Source: Gottfriedia acidiceleris (lineage in GTDB: Bacteria > Bacillota > Bacilli > Bacillales > Bacillaceae_G). From it: DNA of 64,000 nt. Of this stretch, positions 39,324-49,266 are shown one piece after another (the stretch's first letter is position 1; each line of letters opens with the position of its first letter). Location: positions 4,526,001 to 4,590,000 of the forward strand of contig NZ_CP096034.1 of NCBI RefSeq assembly GCF_023115465.1, given 5' to 3'. Both the position numbers and the translations under genes were made by a program. The notes beneath the pieces are model-generated. The model saw only the letters and a list, made by a program, of their open reading frames with translations, was not told the origin of the DNA and made no database searches.

Positions 39324-40295
39324 TTATAGTGACTGTGCAGCTGTGATGATTGATAATTTATATACGTCTTCACTGTTACAACCACGAGATAGGTCGTTAA
39401 CAGGCATATTTAGTCCTTGTAGGATTGGTCCGATTGCTTCAAAATTACCTAAACGTTGAGCAATTTTGTAACCAATATTACCTGCTTCCAAGCTTGGGAA
39501 TACGAATGTATTAGCATCTCCTTGAATAACTGAATCGGGAGCTTTGCTTTTTGCAACAGAAGGAACAAATGCTGCATCAAATTGGAACTCGCCATCTAAA
39601 GTTAATTCAGGAGCAAGCTCTTTTGCAATTTTAACTGCCTCTGCAACCTTTTCAGTTTCAGGCGATTTTGCAGATCCTTTAGTTGAAAAGCTTAACATTG
39701 CGATTTTAGGGTCAATGTCAAATAGTTTAGCTGTTTTTGCACTTTCAATTGCAATTTCAGCTAAATCTTGGCTATTTGGGGCAATATTAATCGCGCAATC
39801 TGCGAATACGTATTTCTCATCCTCACGAACCATGATAAATACACCAGATGTTTTTGTAACGCCTGGTTTTGTTTTAATGATTTGAAGCGCTGGTCGTACT
39901 GTATCGGCTGTTGAATGTGTAGCACCACTAACTAAACCATGAGCAATGTTTGCATATACTAACATCGTTCCAAAGTAGTTTGGATCTAATAATGCTTTAC
40001 GAGCTTGTTCTTCTGTCGCTTTTCCTTTACGGCGTTCAACAAAAGATGCAACTAATTGCTCCATTTCTTCATAAGTAGATGGGTCTAAAATTTCTACACC
40101 TTGAAGTTCTAATCCTAAGCTACTTGCTTTTTCTTTTACGTTATCTACGTTACCTATTAAAATCGGTTTTAATACATCTTCTTTTGCTAGTCTGTCAGCT
40201 GCTGATAAGATTCTCTCATCTGTACCTTCTGGTAAAACAATTGAAATACCTTTACCTGATACTTTTTGTTTAATGCTTTCAAATAAGTTGCTCAT
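39324..40295 (-). CDS. pta: Phosphate acetyltransferase
   Basis: Pta converts acetyl-CoA and phosphate to acetyl phosphate in overflow acetate formation. From the chosen ATG it has 323 residues, exactly the B. subtilis length. Family segments LVSGATHSTADTVRPAL, SFSTKGSAKSP and DANTFVFPSLEAGNIGYK are present. A TTG at 40307 is in frame but lies in the TTGGAGGCAATT ribosome site, so the ATG at 40295 is preferred. A cre-like site 88-101 bases upstream fits the known CcpA activation of pta. Confidence 0.95.
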   Translation of the reverse strand: MSNLFESIKQKVSGKGISIVLPEGTDERILSAADRLAKEDVLKPILIGNVDNVKEKASSLGLELQGVEILDPSTYEEMEQLVASFVERRKGKATEEQARKALLDPNYFGTMLVYANIAHGLVSGATHSTADTVRPALQIIKTKPGVTKTSGVFIMVREDEKYVFADCAINIAPNSQDLAEIAIESAKTAKLFDIDPKIAMLSFSTKGSAKSPETEKVAEAVKIAKELAPELTLDGEFQFDAAFVPSVAKSKAPDSVIQGDANTFVFPSLEAGNIGYKIAQRLGNFEAIGPILQGLNMPVNDLSRGCNSEDVYKLSIITAAQSL

Positions 40296-40382
40296 AATTG
40301 CCTCCAAGATCTTTAAAATTATTTTATTTGTACATAATTAGAATAAAACCTTTTTAGAATAATGAAAAATATAATATATTTA

Positions 40383-40396
40383 ATAAAGCGCTATCA
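40383..40396. promoter_or_regulatory. CcpA cre-like site upstream of pta
   Basis: ATAAAGCGCTATCA (minus strand TGATAGCGCTTTAT) matches the cre core at 12 of 14 positions. Such a site upstream of the promoter mediates activation of pta in B. subtilis. Confidence 0.55.
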
Positions 40397-40530
40397 TTTA
40401 AAGTAAATTAATTCCTAATTTTCTAACTAAATTTGGATTTTGTATAATTTTGTATGTTTTTACAAAATACTTTTATTTGTAGTATGCTATATAAATGAAA
40501 ATCAATACGATAACGTTTGGGGGATTTAAA

Positions 40531-41277
40531 ATGAGTGAAGCTGCAAAAACTTTAGATGGCTGGTATTGTTTACATGATTTTAGAAGTATGGATTGGCATG
40601 CTTTTAAACAATTAGGTAGTGATGAGCGTCAACTAGCGATTACAGAGTTCCAACAAGTTTTCTCAAAATGGAACCAAGTTGCTGATACTGGTGAAGGTAG
40701 CCATGCTATTTACAATATTTTAGGTCAAAAAGCAGACATTATGTTTATGGTTTTAAGACCTACAATGGATGAGTTATTACATATTGAAACAGAAATTAAT
40801 AAAACTACATTATCTCAGTATATGATTCCAACTTATTCATACGTTTCTGTAGTTGAATTAAGTAATTACTTAAGCGAAGAAGATGGCGATCCATATCAAA
40901 ATCCGCATGTTCGCGCTAGACTTTACCCTGCTTTACCAAAATCTCAATACGTATGCTTCTATCCAATGGATAAAAAACGTGAAGGCGAAGATAATTGGTA
41001 CATGCTTCCTTCAGGTGCTCGTAAAGAAATGATGTACAGCCACGGAAAAATTGGTCGTGGATACGCTGGTAAAGTTAAACAAATTATTACTGGTTCTGTA
41101 GGCTTTGATGATTATGAATGGGGAGTTACTTTATTCTCTGAAGACGTACTTCAATTCAAAAAATTAATCTATGAAATGCGCTTTGATGAAGTAAGTGCTC
41201 GTTATGGAGTATTTGGTTCATTCTTTGTTGGAACGATTCTAAAAGAAGACGCATTCTCAAAATATCTTTACGTATAA
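40531..41277 (+). CDS. hemQ: Coproheme decarboxylase HemQ (chlorite dismutase family)
   Basis: HemQ decarboxylates coproheme III to heme b, the final step of the Gram-positive heme route. The 248-residue protein ends with the chlorite-dismutase-like domain containing [16 protein letters not shown], where the proximal His lies, and [17 protein letters not shown]. The frame is open from 40495, but GGGGG seven bases before the ATG at 40531 defines the start. It is divergent from pta as in B. subtilis (ywfI). It ends in its own terminator. Confidence 0.93.
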   Translation: MSEAAKTLDGWYCLHDFRSMDWHAFKQLGSDERQLAITEFQQVFSKWNQVADTGEGSHAIYNILGQKADIMFMVLRPTMDELLHIETEINKTTLSQYMIPTYSYVSVVELSNYLSEEDGDPYQNPHVRARLYPALPKSQYVCFYPMDKKREGEDNWYMLPSGARKEMMYSHGKIGRGYAGKVKQIITGSVGFDDYEWGVTLFSEDVLQFKKLIYEMRFDEVSARYGVFGSFFVGTILKEDAFSKYLYV

Positions 41278-41332
41278 TTGAATACTTAAGGGTATCCACT
41301 GAATACGATCAGTCATAGTATATAAATTAAAA

Positions 41333-41362
41333 GACTTCTCTTTTTTGAGAAGTTTTTTTATT
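41333..41362 (+). terminator. Terminator of hemQ
   Basis: ACTTCTC/GAGAAGT stem followed by TTTTTTTATTTT. Confidence 0.85.
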
Positions 41363-41498
41363 TTCCTGTTGGAAAAGAAGTCATATGTTTCTTTCAATTT
41401 TAATATAGTTACAGTAGTGAACGAACTAATTAGTCCTCGCTTTCCGATCACCAATGGGATTCATGCAGAATAGATAATTCGGATGAGGAGGCTTATTT

Positions 41499-41927
41499 AT
41501 GGGTGTAATTCGATATACCGATGCCGAGGTTTCTTTACTTGCTAGATTAATGCGTGCTGAAGCTGAAGGTGAAGGTAAAGAAGGTATGTTAATGGTTGGA
41601 AATGTATGTGTTAATAGGGTTTTGTCTGATTGCTTAGATTTTAGAGACATTCGAAGTTTAACAGATATGGTTTATCAGAATCCAGGTGGATTCGAAGCTG
41701 TTCAAAAATCTTACTTTTATCAACGTGCTAGGGACCAAGATATTGAGCTATCTAGAAAAGTAATAGCGGGACAGCGTTTTTGGCCAGCAACTTATGGCTT
41801 ATGGTTCTTCAGACCTGCAGGTTCATGCCCAGGAACTTGGTTTAACCAAAAACTAGCAGGAAGATTTAAGTCGCATTGCTTTTATCAACCAACTGCTGGA
41901 GATTGTCCTAAAGTTTATAGCGTTTAA
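41499..41927 (+). CDS. cwlJ: Spore cortex-lytic enzyme CwlJ
   Basis: CwlJ is a cortex hydrolase of the SleB/CwlJ type, stored in the spore coat and triggered by calcium-dipicolinate in germination. The 142-residue protein lacks a signal peptide, as usual for CwlJ, and has the family core LLARLMRAEAEGEGKEGMLM with the catalytic Glu and GNVCVNRV, plus LWFFRPAGSCPGTWF. RBS GAGGAGG. It forms a pair with gerQ 28 bases later. CATATGTT near 41381 resembles a SigE -10 box, but a matching -35 box is not clear. Confidence 0.93.
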   Translation: MGVIRYTDAEVSLLARLMRAEAEGEGKEGMLMVGNVCVNRVLSDCLDFRDIRSLTDMVYQNPGGFEAVQKSYFYQRARDQDIELSRKVIAGQRFWPATYGLWFFRPAGSCPGTWFNQKLAGRFKSHCFYQPTAGDCPKVYSV

Positions 41928-41955
41928 TTTGATTTAACTAAGGGAGGTTTTTTCT

Positions 41956-42342
41956 TTGAGTAATCCTTACGAATATTATCCAAATCTTTATCGTGCGGTG
42001 CAACCTGCCCAAGGGCAAGGACAACAAGCAGGACAGGGGCAAGGATTTGCAGCACCATCAGGCGGTATGATTTCCCAACAAGGTCAAGTTACTGCCACGG
42101 CTGGCCTTTTTGAACAATCCTATGTAGAAAATATACTTAGAGCCAATCGTGGGAAAATTGCTACGGTTTATATGACATTTACTGGTCACCAACAGCAAGT
42201 ATTTGTAGGGTATATTATGGGAGCTGGACGCGATCATATTGTACTCAGAGATGTAAATACAACTAAAACCTTCATATTGTTAACAATTTACTTAGATTAC
42301 GTTACATTTGACGAAGAAATAGCTTTACCTTATCAACTTTAA
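41956..42342 (+). CDS. gerQ: Spore coat protein GerQ
   Basis: GerQ is an inner-coat protein needed to localise CwlJ and is crosslinked by transglutaminase. The 128-residue protein has a Gln/Gly-rich N-terminal part (AQGQGQQAGQGQGFAAPSGG), which supplies crosslinking residues, and a conserved C-terminal domain (YVENILRANRGKIATVYMTF, HIVLRDVNTTKTFILL). The start is TTG eight bases after AGGGAGG. It follows cwlJ in the same transcript, the order known from B. subtilis. Confidence 0.93.
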   Translation: MSNPYEYYPNLYRAVQPAQGQGQQAGQGQGFAAPSGGMISQQGQVTATAGLFEQSYVENILRANRGKIATVYMTFTGHQQQVFVGYIMGAGRDHIVLRDVNTTKTFILLTIYLDYVTFDEEIALPYQL

Positions 42343-42393
42343 AAAAAAGTGTTCAATATAGTGCAATAAATGCACTTTTATTGAACACTTTTC
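42343..42393. terminator. Bidirectional terminator between gerQ and ywdK
   Basis: AAAAGTGTTCAATA/TATTGAACACTTTT outer stem with an inner GTGCA/TGCAC stem, between convergent genes. Confidence 0.87.
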
Positions 42394-42759
42394 TTATTTC
42401 ATTACTGAAATTCCTACTAATATCCAAGCTACTAAAAATGCTAAACCACCTAGTGGAGTAATCGCACCTAGTATTTTAATTCCAGATATACTTAATATGT
42501 ACAAGCTTCCTGAGAATAAGATGATTCCTATTATAGATAACCATCCCGCCCACATTAATTGAGTTGTTGAACCAAATTTATCAATTAAAAATGCAATGAT
42601 AAATAGACCACCTGTTTGAAACATTTGATATTGAACAGCTTTTTGCCAAATTTGTAGTGATCTTTCGGAAATTTTCCCCTCAAGTCCATGTGCTCCAAAT
42701 GCACCTAATGCGATTGCTAAAAAAGCAAAAATACTACCTAATAAAAAAAATAGTTTCAC
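42394..42759 (-). CDS. ywdK: DUF423 family membrane protein (YwdK)
   Basis: A 121-residue protein with four helices (about 1-20, 42-60, 68-86, 95-118) and the DUF423 pattern ALGAFGAHGLEGKISE after helix 1 and YQMFQTGGLF. Function unknown, perhaps a small-molecule channel or transporter. It follows ywdI by 18 bases on the same strand, as in B. subtilis. Confidence 0.87.
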   Translation of the reverse strand: MKLFFLLGSIFAFLAIALGAFGAHGLEGKISERSLQIWQKAVQYQMFQTGGLFIIAFLIDKFGSTTQLMWAGWLSIIGIILFSGSLYILSISGIKILGAITPLGGLAFLVAWILVGISVMK

Positions 42760-42777
42760 TTCTTCTCCCCCTTTATC

Positions 42778-43074
42778 TTAAAAATCTAATAATGATCCAC
42801 TTTGTTCCGAGTCATCCAATTTCGGCATAACAGAAGGTCGGGACATAATAGGCTGACTTGGTATTGATTGAACGATACCACTAGTTACTATATTCTTTGG
42901 AACCTCTACACCGTTGCTTTCGTCTTCAAGAAGCAACTCGCATAAAGAACGAATACTGGCAATTCTTTCTCTAAACTGTCCAGGTTTTTGCGTACTTACT
43001 TTTGCCTTATGTAACTCATTTTCAATTTGCTGGATTACTTTTTCTACACTGATATTCAGATAAATCACCACCAA
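42778..43074 (-). CDS. ywdI: YwdI family protein (DUF5327)
   Basis: A 98-residue cytoplasmic protein of unknown function. Its N-terminal helical part (NISVEKVIQQIENELHKAK) matches YwdI; the C-terminal part is polar and ends in SLLDF. The frame opens with TTG at 43074, but the GGTGGTGA ribosome site overlaps that codon. Homologues begin at the residue encoded by the CTG at 43059 (LNISVEKV), five bases after the site, so a CTG start is plausible. It leads the ywdI-ywdK pair. Confidence 0.75.
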   Translation of the reverse strand: MVVIYLNISVEKVIQQIENELHKAKVSTQKPGQFRERIASIRSLCELLLEDESNGVEVPKNIVTSGIVQSIPSQPIMSRPSVMPKLDDSEQSGSLLDF

Positions 43075-43207
43075 ACTTTATTAACACAATCCAATAAATC
43101 CTATTATACTATGGCTTTTTTCTGAAAGCGAATACCAACCAAATTAAGCACTATTTTAATCGAACGGTGGTATACTAAAAAAGTTAATTTTTAGGAGGTA
43201 ATGTAAT

Positions 43208-44020
43208 TTGAACTATAAAATGATCGTTTTGGATATCGATGACACACTTTTAACGGATCAACATGTTATTTCGCAAAAAACGAAGGAAGCTTTACTCAAA
43301 GCTCAAGATATGGGTGTAAAAGTAGTGTTAGCTTCCGGTAGACCAACCTTTGCTATGCATAAGTTAGCCGAGGAACTATTACTACATGATTATGGTAGCT
43401 ATGTCCTATCATTTAACGGAGGAATCATTACTGACTATCGAACAAAAAATAATGTTTATGAATGTACACTAACAAAAGAGCAAGCACATGAACTTTATGA
43501 GATTAGTAAGAAACATAATGTCTTCGTTCATACATATGTTGAAAATGATATTATTACAGAAAAAGGTAATCAATATACTGATATCGAAGGCCAGCTCACA
43601 GGCATGCCTATTAAAGAAGTAAGCAGCTTTACTGAGCATGTGCAAAATGACGTTGTAAAATTGTTAATGTTGGAAGATCCAGAAAAATTAGCTCAAGTTG
43701 AAAAAACACTTCAAAAAGAGCTTGAAGGTAAAATTAGTGTCATGCGCTCGAAGCCATTCTTTTTAGAACTAACGAACAGTGAAGTAGATAAAGGTAAAAG
43801 TCTAAATCATTTAATTCAAATTTTAGGAATTCGACAGGACGAAGTAATCGCTGTAGGAGATGGATATAATGACCTACCAATGATTAAATTTGCGGGTCTA
43901 GGTGTTGCGATGGGAAATGCACCTCAAGAAATTAAGCAACAAGCAGATTATGTCACTGATACAAATAACGAAGATGGCGTCGCTAAAGTTGTTGAAAAGT
44001 TTATATTGAGTAATAAGTAA
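43208..44020 (+). CDS. Cof-type HAD family hydrolase
   Basis: A 270-residue sugar-phosphatase-like protein of the IIB cap subclass. Motif I is VLDIDDTLL with nucleophile and acid Asp, motif II LASGRP, motif III the Lys of VDKGKSLNHL, and motif IV AVGDGYNDLPMI. Substrate unknown; relatives act on sugar phosphates or flavin precursors. The start is TTG nine bases after AGGAGG. It is convergent with ung and shares its terminator. Confidence 0.9.
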   Translation: MNYKMIVLDIDDTLLTDQHVISQKTKEALLKAQDMGVKVVLASGRPTFAMHKLAEELLLHDYGSYVLSFNGGIITDYRTKNNVYECTLTKEQAHELYEISKKHNVFVHTYVENDIITEKGNQYTDIEGQLTGMPIKEVSSFTEHVQNDVVKLLMLEDPEKLAQVEKTLQKELEGKISVMRSKPFFLELTNSEVDKGKSLNHLIQILGIRQDEVIAVGDGYNDLPMIKFAGLGVAMGNAPQEIKQQADYVTDTNNEDGVAKVVEKFILSNK

Positions 44021-44027
44021 TGAATGC

Positions 44028-44064
44028 AAGAAAGGGCTGTCTTTTTAGACAACCCTTCTTTAAA
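44028..44064. terminator. Bidirectional terminator between the HAD gene and ung
   Basis: AAGGGCTGTC/GACAACCCTT stem with a short loop TTTTTA, between convergent genes; T-rich to the right and A-rich to the left. Confidence 0.75.
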
Positions 44065-44077
44065 CTTCATTTATAAA

Positions 44078-44746
44078 CTACTCTACTGTCCAGTCAATCG
44101 GTTCTAGTTGAAGTTCTACTAGTTTTTGGTTAATTTGTGAAAATGGTTTACTCCCAAAGAACCCTCTACTAGCTGACAATGGACTTGGATGGTTTGACTT
44201 TAATATGACGTGGTGGTTACTCGTAATCAACTCTTCTTTAGCTTGAGCATGTTTACCCCATAGAACAAAAATAATCGGACGATCTTGCTTATTTAACTCG
44301 GATAAGATTGTATTCGTAAATAGTTCCCATCCTTTATTTTTATGCGAATTCGGTTCCCCTTCACGAACAGTTAAAACAGTATTTAATAATAAAATCCCCT
44401 GCTTCGCCCACTTTATTAAATAACCACTCGTTGGAATTTCTACCCCTAAATCTTTGTTTAATTCCTTATAAATATTTCTTAATGAAGGAGGTATTTTTAC
44501 TCCAGGTAATACAGAAAAACTTAAACCATGTGCTTGACCTGGCTGATGATAAGGATCTTGTCCAATAATCACAACTTTACAATTTTCATATGAACACTCG
44601 TTTAAAGCCTGAAATAAATGCTCTTTGGCAGGGTATATTGTTTGTTCACTGTATTCTTTTTCAAGAAATGCCAATAAATCTTTAAAATACGGTTTTTCAA
44701 ACTCTGGTTTTAATTTTTCTCTCCAATCTGATGATAGTTGAAGCAA
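44078..44746 (-). CDS. ung: Uracil-DNA glycosylase
   Basis: Ung removes uracil from DNA, the first step of base excision repair of deaminated cytosine. The 222-residue family 1 enzyme has the water-activating [18 protein letters not shown] and the leucine-loop [22 protein letters not shown] lies before the ATG. It follows the YeiH-family gene by about 75 bases and may be co-transcribed with it. B. subtilis ywdG occupies a matching place. Confidence 0.96.
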   Translation of the reverse strand: MLQLSSDWREKLKPEFEKPYFKDLLAFLEKEYSEQTIYPAKEHLFQALNECSYENCKVVIIGQDPYHQPGQAHGLSFSVLPGVKIPPSLRNIYKELNKDLGVEIPTSGYLIKWAKQGILLLNTVLTVREGEPNSHKNKGWELFTNTILSELNKQDRPIIFVLWGKHAQAKEELITSNHHVILKSNHPSPLSASRGFFGSKPFSQINQKLVELQLEPIDWTVE

Positions 44747-44822
44747 TGAAATACCACCTTTCCTGACGAAATTTCCCGAGAAATAGATCTGTTTTGTTGT
44801 TTCTTGTCGTTGTTCGCAGTTA

Positions 44823-45806
44823 TTAATAGATTACTTGAATTAGCAAAATTGCGATGATGATTTGAAAACCTACGATGCTTAATGCATAAAGTGAAAGCGA
44901 CTTCCCATGTTTAATGATCATTTTTAGATTTACATTTAAACCGATTGCAGCCAATGCAATAATCTCAAATAAATGACTAGTCTTATTTGAAATATTCGTA
45001 GCCCAACTTGGTAGCAATCCTAAACTACAAAAAACACAAAGGATGACAAACCCAATTACATACCAAGGAAATTGAATTTTTACTTTTTCAATAGATTCCT
45101 CTGCTAAGTGTCTTCTTTTTATAGTAGATAAGCTAAAAACTACAACAACTAAAAAAACTACTCGAATTAGTTTAAATAAAGTGGCATAATTCTTTACCTC
45201 ATCATTTACTAAACTACCGCTAGCAACTACTTGTCCAACTGATTGTAATGTACTTCCGATAAGTGCTGAGGTGGGCAATGTTTCTGAGTGATATAGTACA
45301 GATGCTATTAAAGGCAGAATAAACATTAAAACAGTTCCCATCATATTTACGAGTGTGACAGCCAATCCTTTTTCTTCTTGTGTGGCTTGTATAGCTGGGG
45401 CTGTTGCTCCAATTGCTGACGAACCGCAAACTGCATTTCCACTTGCCATTAAATAGCTAAAATTTAAACCAAAACCTAATTTTTCGCCTAACCAGATCGT
45501 AAAAATAATGACTAAACACATTTGTGTTACGATTAACAAAATTCCTTTTAATCCTAGTAGGCTAATCATTTGAATGCTGATCGTTGCTCCTAATAAAAAT
45601 ATTGAGACCTCTAATAATTTACTTTCTGCAAACTTTCTACCGCCTTCAAAATAAGGCTTTAGATGTACTGTATTACCGACAATCAACCCGATTAATATTG
45701 AAAATGTTGCAGCTCCAACCGGCAATATATAAGAAAATGTTTCACTAATAAGTGCAATAAAAAGGCAAAGAATTACCCCCGGAATAACTTTATAAATATT
45801 CCCCAT
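44823..45806 (-). CDS. YeiH family (UPF0324) putative sulfate exporter
   Basis: A 327-residue protein with about ten membrane helices. Family segments [35 protein letters not shown] and [14 protein letters not shown] are conserved. Some relatives export sulfite or sulfate; the substrate here is not shown. A TTG at 45818 is in frame, but GGAG six bases before the ATG at 45806 sets the start. No sulfur-metabolism gene is adjacent. Confidence 0.85.
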   Translation of the reverse strand: MGNIYKVIPGVILCLFIALISETFSYILPVGAATFSILIGLIVGNTVHLKPYFEGGRKFAESKLLEVSIFLLGATISIQMISLLGLKGILLIVTQMCLVIIFTIWLGEKLGFGLNFSYLMASGNAVCGSSAIGATAPAIQATQEEKGLAVTLVNMMGTVLMFILPLIASVLYHSETLPTSALIGSTLQSVGQVVASGSLVNDEVKNYATLFKLIRVVFLVVVVFSLSTIKRRHLAEESIEKVKIQFPWYVIGFVILCVFCSLGLLPSWATNISNKTSHLFEIIALAAIGLNVNLKMIIKHGKSLSLYALSIVGFQIIIAILLIQVIY

Positions 45807-45859
45807 ATTATTCTCCAAGCTTTCATTAAAATATTATTCTATCTTTGAATATTATGTAA

Positions 45860-45897
45860 CGAAAAAAGAAATTCGACAAGATTCTTGTCGAATTTCC
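45860..45897 (-). terminator. Terminator of the glycosyltransferase gene
   Basis: GAAATTCGACAAG/CTTGTCGAATTTC perfect 13-base stem followed on the minus strand by TTTTTTCG. Confidence 0.9.
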
Positions 45898-45918
45898 AAA
45901 TTTATCATATTTTAACAT

Positions 45919-46857
45919 TTAATTTTTTTCATCATAGCTTGAAGCTTCAACAATATACTGGGGTCTTCTTTTTGTTTCGTAATAAATCTTACCTAAATAT
46001 TCGCCTAATACTCCAATCATCAAGATTTGAACCCCGCCAAATAACATAATAAAATTGGATATCGTATATAATCCAGGAATTCTAATCCCAACTAAAAGAA
46101 CCTTAAAGCTCATCATAATAAAGATTACAATACTTATACCAATTAATAATAATCCGACTTTCGTTAACAACCTCAATGGTCTTGTATTAAAGCACAATAT
46201 ATATTCAATAGATCTTTTTATTGAATCTATTCTTTTTACTTCGGACTCTTTGTTAATGATTCTTGATGTTATTTCGAACTCAATTGTTTTTATCTTGTAA
46301 CCAATCCAGTTAAAAATACCTTTTGAATAGCGGTTTGATTCTGGCATGCTTAAAATAGCATTCACTACTTTTCTGCTTAACAAACGAAAGTCTGATTCGT
46401 TTTGCAAAATATCAGGGTCCACAAATTTTTTAATAACCTTCTCAAAAATGCCCTTTTTTGCTTTTTTTAGAACTGTATTCTCTATTTTTTTCGATGCTAC
46501 TACATGGTTATGTCCTTTTTTGTATTCATCCATCATTTCTAATATAACATTCGGTGGATGTACAAAGTTGCCATCCATTAGAATGACTACATCGCCTTTT
46601 GCATGTTCAAGTCCAGCACAAATTGCTCCCTCTCTTCCGAAGCGGCGAGTAAACGAGATATATTTCAAATGACTGCTATGATTTGCAACAACTTGAAGTG
46701 CTAGTAGTGTATCATCATCACTTCCGTCGTTTATATAAATAATTTCATAATCTTCTTTAAGTAATTTTACTGTATTTGATAAATTAACGTGAAATCTCTC
46801 AAAATTTTCTCCATTGTTATAGCAATATACAATAACTGATAATTTCATACAAAACAC
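45919..46857 (-). CDS. GT2 family glycosyltransferase with C-terminal membrane helices (GtrB-like)
   Basis: A 312-residue enzyme of the dolichol-/undecaprenyl-phosphate sugar transferase type, which loads a sugar onto a lipid carrier. The GT-A fold is seen in LSVIVYCYNNGENFE, YINDGSDDDT and FGREGAICAGLEHAKGD; two helices (about 230-252 and 265-287) lie at the C-terminal end. The metal-binding motif, normally DADLQ-like, reads MDGNFVHPP at 94-102, so the second Asp is Asn. The GTG start follows AGGAG; an ATG three codons later is an alternative. Gene neighbours do not identify the sugar. Confidence 0.83.
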   Translation of the reverse strand: MFCMKLSVIVYCYNNGENFERFHVNLSNTVKLLKEDYEIIYINDGSDDDTLLALQVVANHSSHLKYISFTRRFGREGAICAGLEHAKGDVVILMDGNFVHPPNVILEMMDEYKKGHNHVVASKKIENTVLKKAKKGIFEKVIKKFVDPDILQNESDFRLLSRKVVNAILSMPESNRYSKGIFNWIGYKIKTIEFEITSRIINKESEVKRIDSIKRSIEYILCFNTRPLRLLTKVGLLLIGISIVIFIMMSFKVLLVGIRIPGLYTISNFIMLFGGVQILMIGVLGEYLGKIYYETKRRPQYIVEASSYDEKN

Positions 46858-46954
46858 CTACTTCTCCTAAAGCTATGAAGATATAACTTTTATCTATGTT
46901 ATAGCACTTGGCAAAACAGTTCAATGATTTTTATATGAATTTTTTTTCAAACGA

Positions 46955-49102
46955 CTAATGGATGAGTCTACTCTTCTTGGAAAGATCCGCAATTTTATTT
47001 GCTCTTTTATTAATAGTTGGTTTAAGAACTACCCCTACAATGGTTGCAATGATGACAAAAAGAACTAGTATTGGAAGGTCCTTATAAATGGTTTCCCAAA
47101 CGATTCCACCAGTCGCCTCCCTTAGCAAGCTTAATGCATAGGTAAAAGGCAGGAACGGGTTTATTTTTTGGAAAAATGGCGGAGTTACTTGAATCGGATA
47201 AACTCCTCCCGCTCCAGATATTTGGAGAACTAAAAAAATAATACCGATGCCTTTCCCGATATTTCCGAAAACCGAAACAAGCGTATAAACTATAAACGTA
47301 AATACAATGCTAATCAATAGTGCAAATAAGATAAAATAACCTTTACTTGCTGCATAAGTACCTAATATCAGGAAGTTACCAGTAGTCACTACTAATGTCT
47401 GTAATACCCCAATAGTTATAAAGGTCAATAGTCTTCCAAAATAAACTTCTCTACTTCTATATGGCTTTTCTTCATGTACTTCAGTAGTTAATAACGATAC
47501 CATTAATAAAGCTCCTACCCATAACGACAATGTTGTATAAAAAGGGGTCAAGCCTGTGCCATAATTCGGTATTGGAAACATTCGCTCCTTTTTTATAGTG
47601 ATTGGGCTGGAATAAAAGTCGCTTACCTTCTCTATATCTGTTCGTAGAAAATTAATTAAATCCTCGATGCTTCCTTTTTCTTTAGCCTTTCTAATTTCAT
47701 TCGCTATTTTTTTTATTTTCGCTTCAATCATTGGTAACTCATTTACTAATTGTTGTATATCACCCTTTTTGGTTGCTAATAAATTTGAGGTGTCCTGTAG
47801 TACACCTTTTATTGTAGGTATATTCATTTTTGCATCAGCCAAAACAGTCTGGGTATTTTTTAATGATTCATTCACTAATCTTGAAGCTTCACTTATTTTT
47901 GGCGCTAAATCTTGATCAAAATTTCCAGTTAAACTGTTTACTTTGTTATTTAAACTTGCCACGCTTTCACTCATCTTTTTAAGTAAATCACTCGGTAGAC
48001 CGTTTCCGCTTTGTATTGCACTTTTTAATTGAGCATTTTCATTTTGAATCATCAATAGATCTGCTTCTAAATCTTTTAATGTACTAACATTTTTACTAAA
48101 ATCTACTTTAGTACCTAAGCTATTTAATGATTGAAGAACTTGATTTAAAGAAGTAACCATATTTCTTGAATTCGGTAGCACTTTTCCGATCTCATTCGAT
48201 AGCCTCAAGGATTCGTCTTGATTATACGTTTGATTCTGTAATTGTGATAATGTACTTTGCATAACAACAGACTGGTTTTGGAGTAGGTTAAGTGTTTCTT
48301 TAATAAGTGGAGTTGAATCTTGAATTGCTTTGTTAATTTGATTAAAAAACCCACTTAAACTTGCCGTTAATTTTTCACCATTTGCTATGATATTATTAAT
48401 CAATTCCATGTCTTTTTTTGTAGTTTGAATAACGCTTTGTACTTTTTTATAGTCATTTAAGGCTGTATTCACAGTTGTCTTTATTTCGGGTAAGTCTTTT
48501 TCAAGCTTAAAAACCATTTGTTCAAATTTTTTTATTTCAGGTAAATTTGCTTGTAAATCAATTCCTATTTTATTAAACTCCTGCAATACTTCTTTACTTA
48601 CGGTCTTTTCAAATTTCTTTGTAATCTCACTCGCAATACCCGTTGCACCTTTTTCAGTATATTTCGGCGCAACAATATTTAGCTTTTCATTAACTTGATA
48701 AACGAGTTCAGGTTTTTGAGGATGATTTGTTAAAACCGTGCTAATTTTATTTGAAAAATCATTTGGGATTAAAATACTAGCGTAATATTTTCCTTGTTTA
48801 ACCCCTTCATTTGCGACTTTTTTACTTGTAAATCTCCAGCCTAAAGAAGGATTTTGTTTTAAAGAATGTATTACTTCGTTTCCGATATTAATTTTATTGT
48901 TTAAGATAGTAGCACCATGATCCTCATTTACTATTGCAATTTTTAAGCCCTTTGTATTGCCGTACGGATCCCAAGAGGCCTTTATATTAAACCATGCATA
49001 CATTGAGGGCATGATAATTAAACCAATGATAATCATCAATGCAGCCCAATTTGTTACAACCCGCTTTACATCACGAAAATAGATTTCAAATATTGAACTC
49101 AC
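46955..49102 (-). CDS. YhgE/Pip domain membrane protein
   Basis: A 715-residue protein of the YhgE/Pip (phage infection protein) type within the ABC-2 membrane superfamily. One helix (about 20-40) precedes a large extracellular part with long coiled-coil and Gln/Asn-rich segments (about 150-480), followed by five to six helices in the last 220 residues. Relatives are phage receptors or parts of type VII secretion. The start is GTG after AGGTGA. It lies downstream of an ABC-2 exporter on the same strand, but a terminator separates them. Confidence 0.87.
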   Translation of the reverse strand: MSSIFEIYFRDVKRVVTNWAALMIIIGLIIMPSMYAWFNIKASWDPYGNTKGLKIAIVNEDHGATILNNKINIGNEVIHSLKQNPSLGWRFTSKKVANEGVKQGKYYASILIPNDFSNKISTVLTNHPQKPELVYQVNEKLNIVAPKYTEKGATGIASEITKKFEKTVSKEVLQEFNKIGIDLQANLPEIKKFEQMVFKLEKDLPEIKTTVNTALNDYKKVQSVIQTTKKDMELINNIIANGEKLTASLSGFFNQINKAIQDSTPLIKETLNLLQNQSVVMQSTLSQLQNQTYNQDESLRLSNEIGKVLPNSRNMVTSLNQVLQSLNSLGTKVDFSKNVSTLKDLEADLLMIQNENAQLKSAIQSGNGLPSDLLKKMSESVASLNNKVNSLTGNFDQDLAPKISEASRLVNESLKNTQTVLADAKMNIPTIKGVLQDTSNLLATKKGDIQQLVNELPMIEAKIKKIANEIRKAKEKGSIEDLINFLRTDIEKVSDFYSSPITIKKERMFPIPNYGTGLTPFYTTLSLWVGALLMVSLLTTEVHEEKPYRSREVYFGRLLTFITIGVLQTLVVTTGNFLILGTYAASKGYFILFALLISIVFTFIVYTLVSVFGNIGKGIGIIFLVLQISGAGGVYPIQVTPPFFQKINPFLPFTYALSLLREATGGIVWETIYKDLPILVLFVIIATIVGVVLKPTINKRANKIADLSKKSRLIH

Positions 49103-49202
49103 CTATAACTCACCTAATCTTAATTTTTAAATAGTATGCAATAAATTCTGCATAACTATTCTTAAAGGCAAGAATGGGAGTCGGGATAAGAAAAGGTAAA
49201 AT

Positions 49203-49237
49203 AAAAAAGACTTTCACCAAATTAGCGAAAGTCTTTT
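49203..49237 (-). terminator. Terminator of the ABC exporter operon
   Basis: GACTTTC/GAAAGTC stem (with inner CNNTAATTTGG loop) followed on the minus strand by TTTTTTAT. Confidence 0.82.
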
Positions 49238-49266
49238 CTGCAAAATTCATTATCTAGTTTCTGCCC

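Noticed and set aside
41311-41330. CATAGTAT as SigE -10 box for cwlJ
   Set aside because: It lies before the hemQ terminator, so transcripts from it would be ended before reaching cwlJ.
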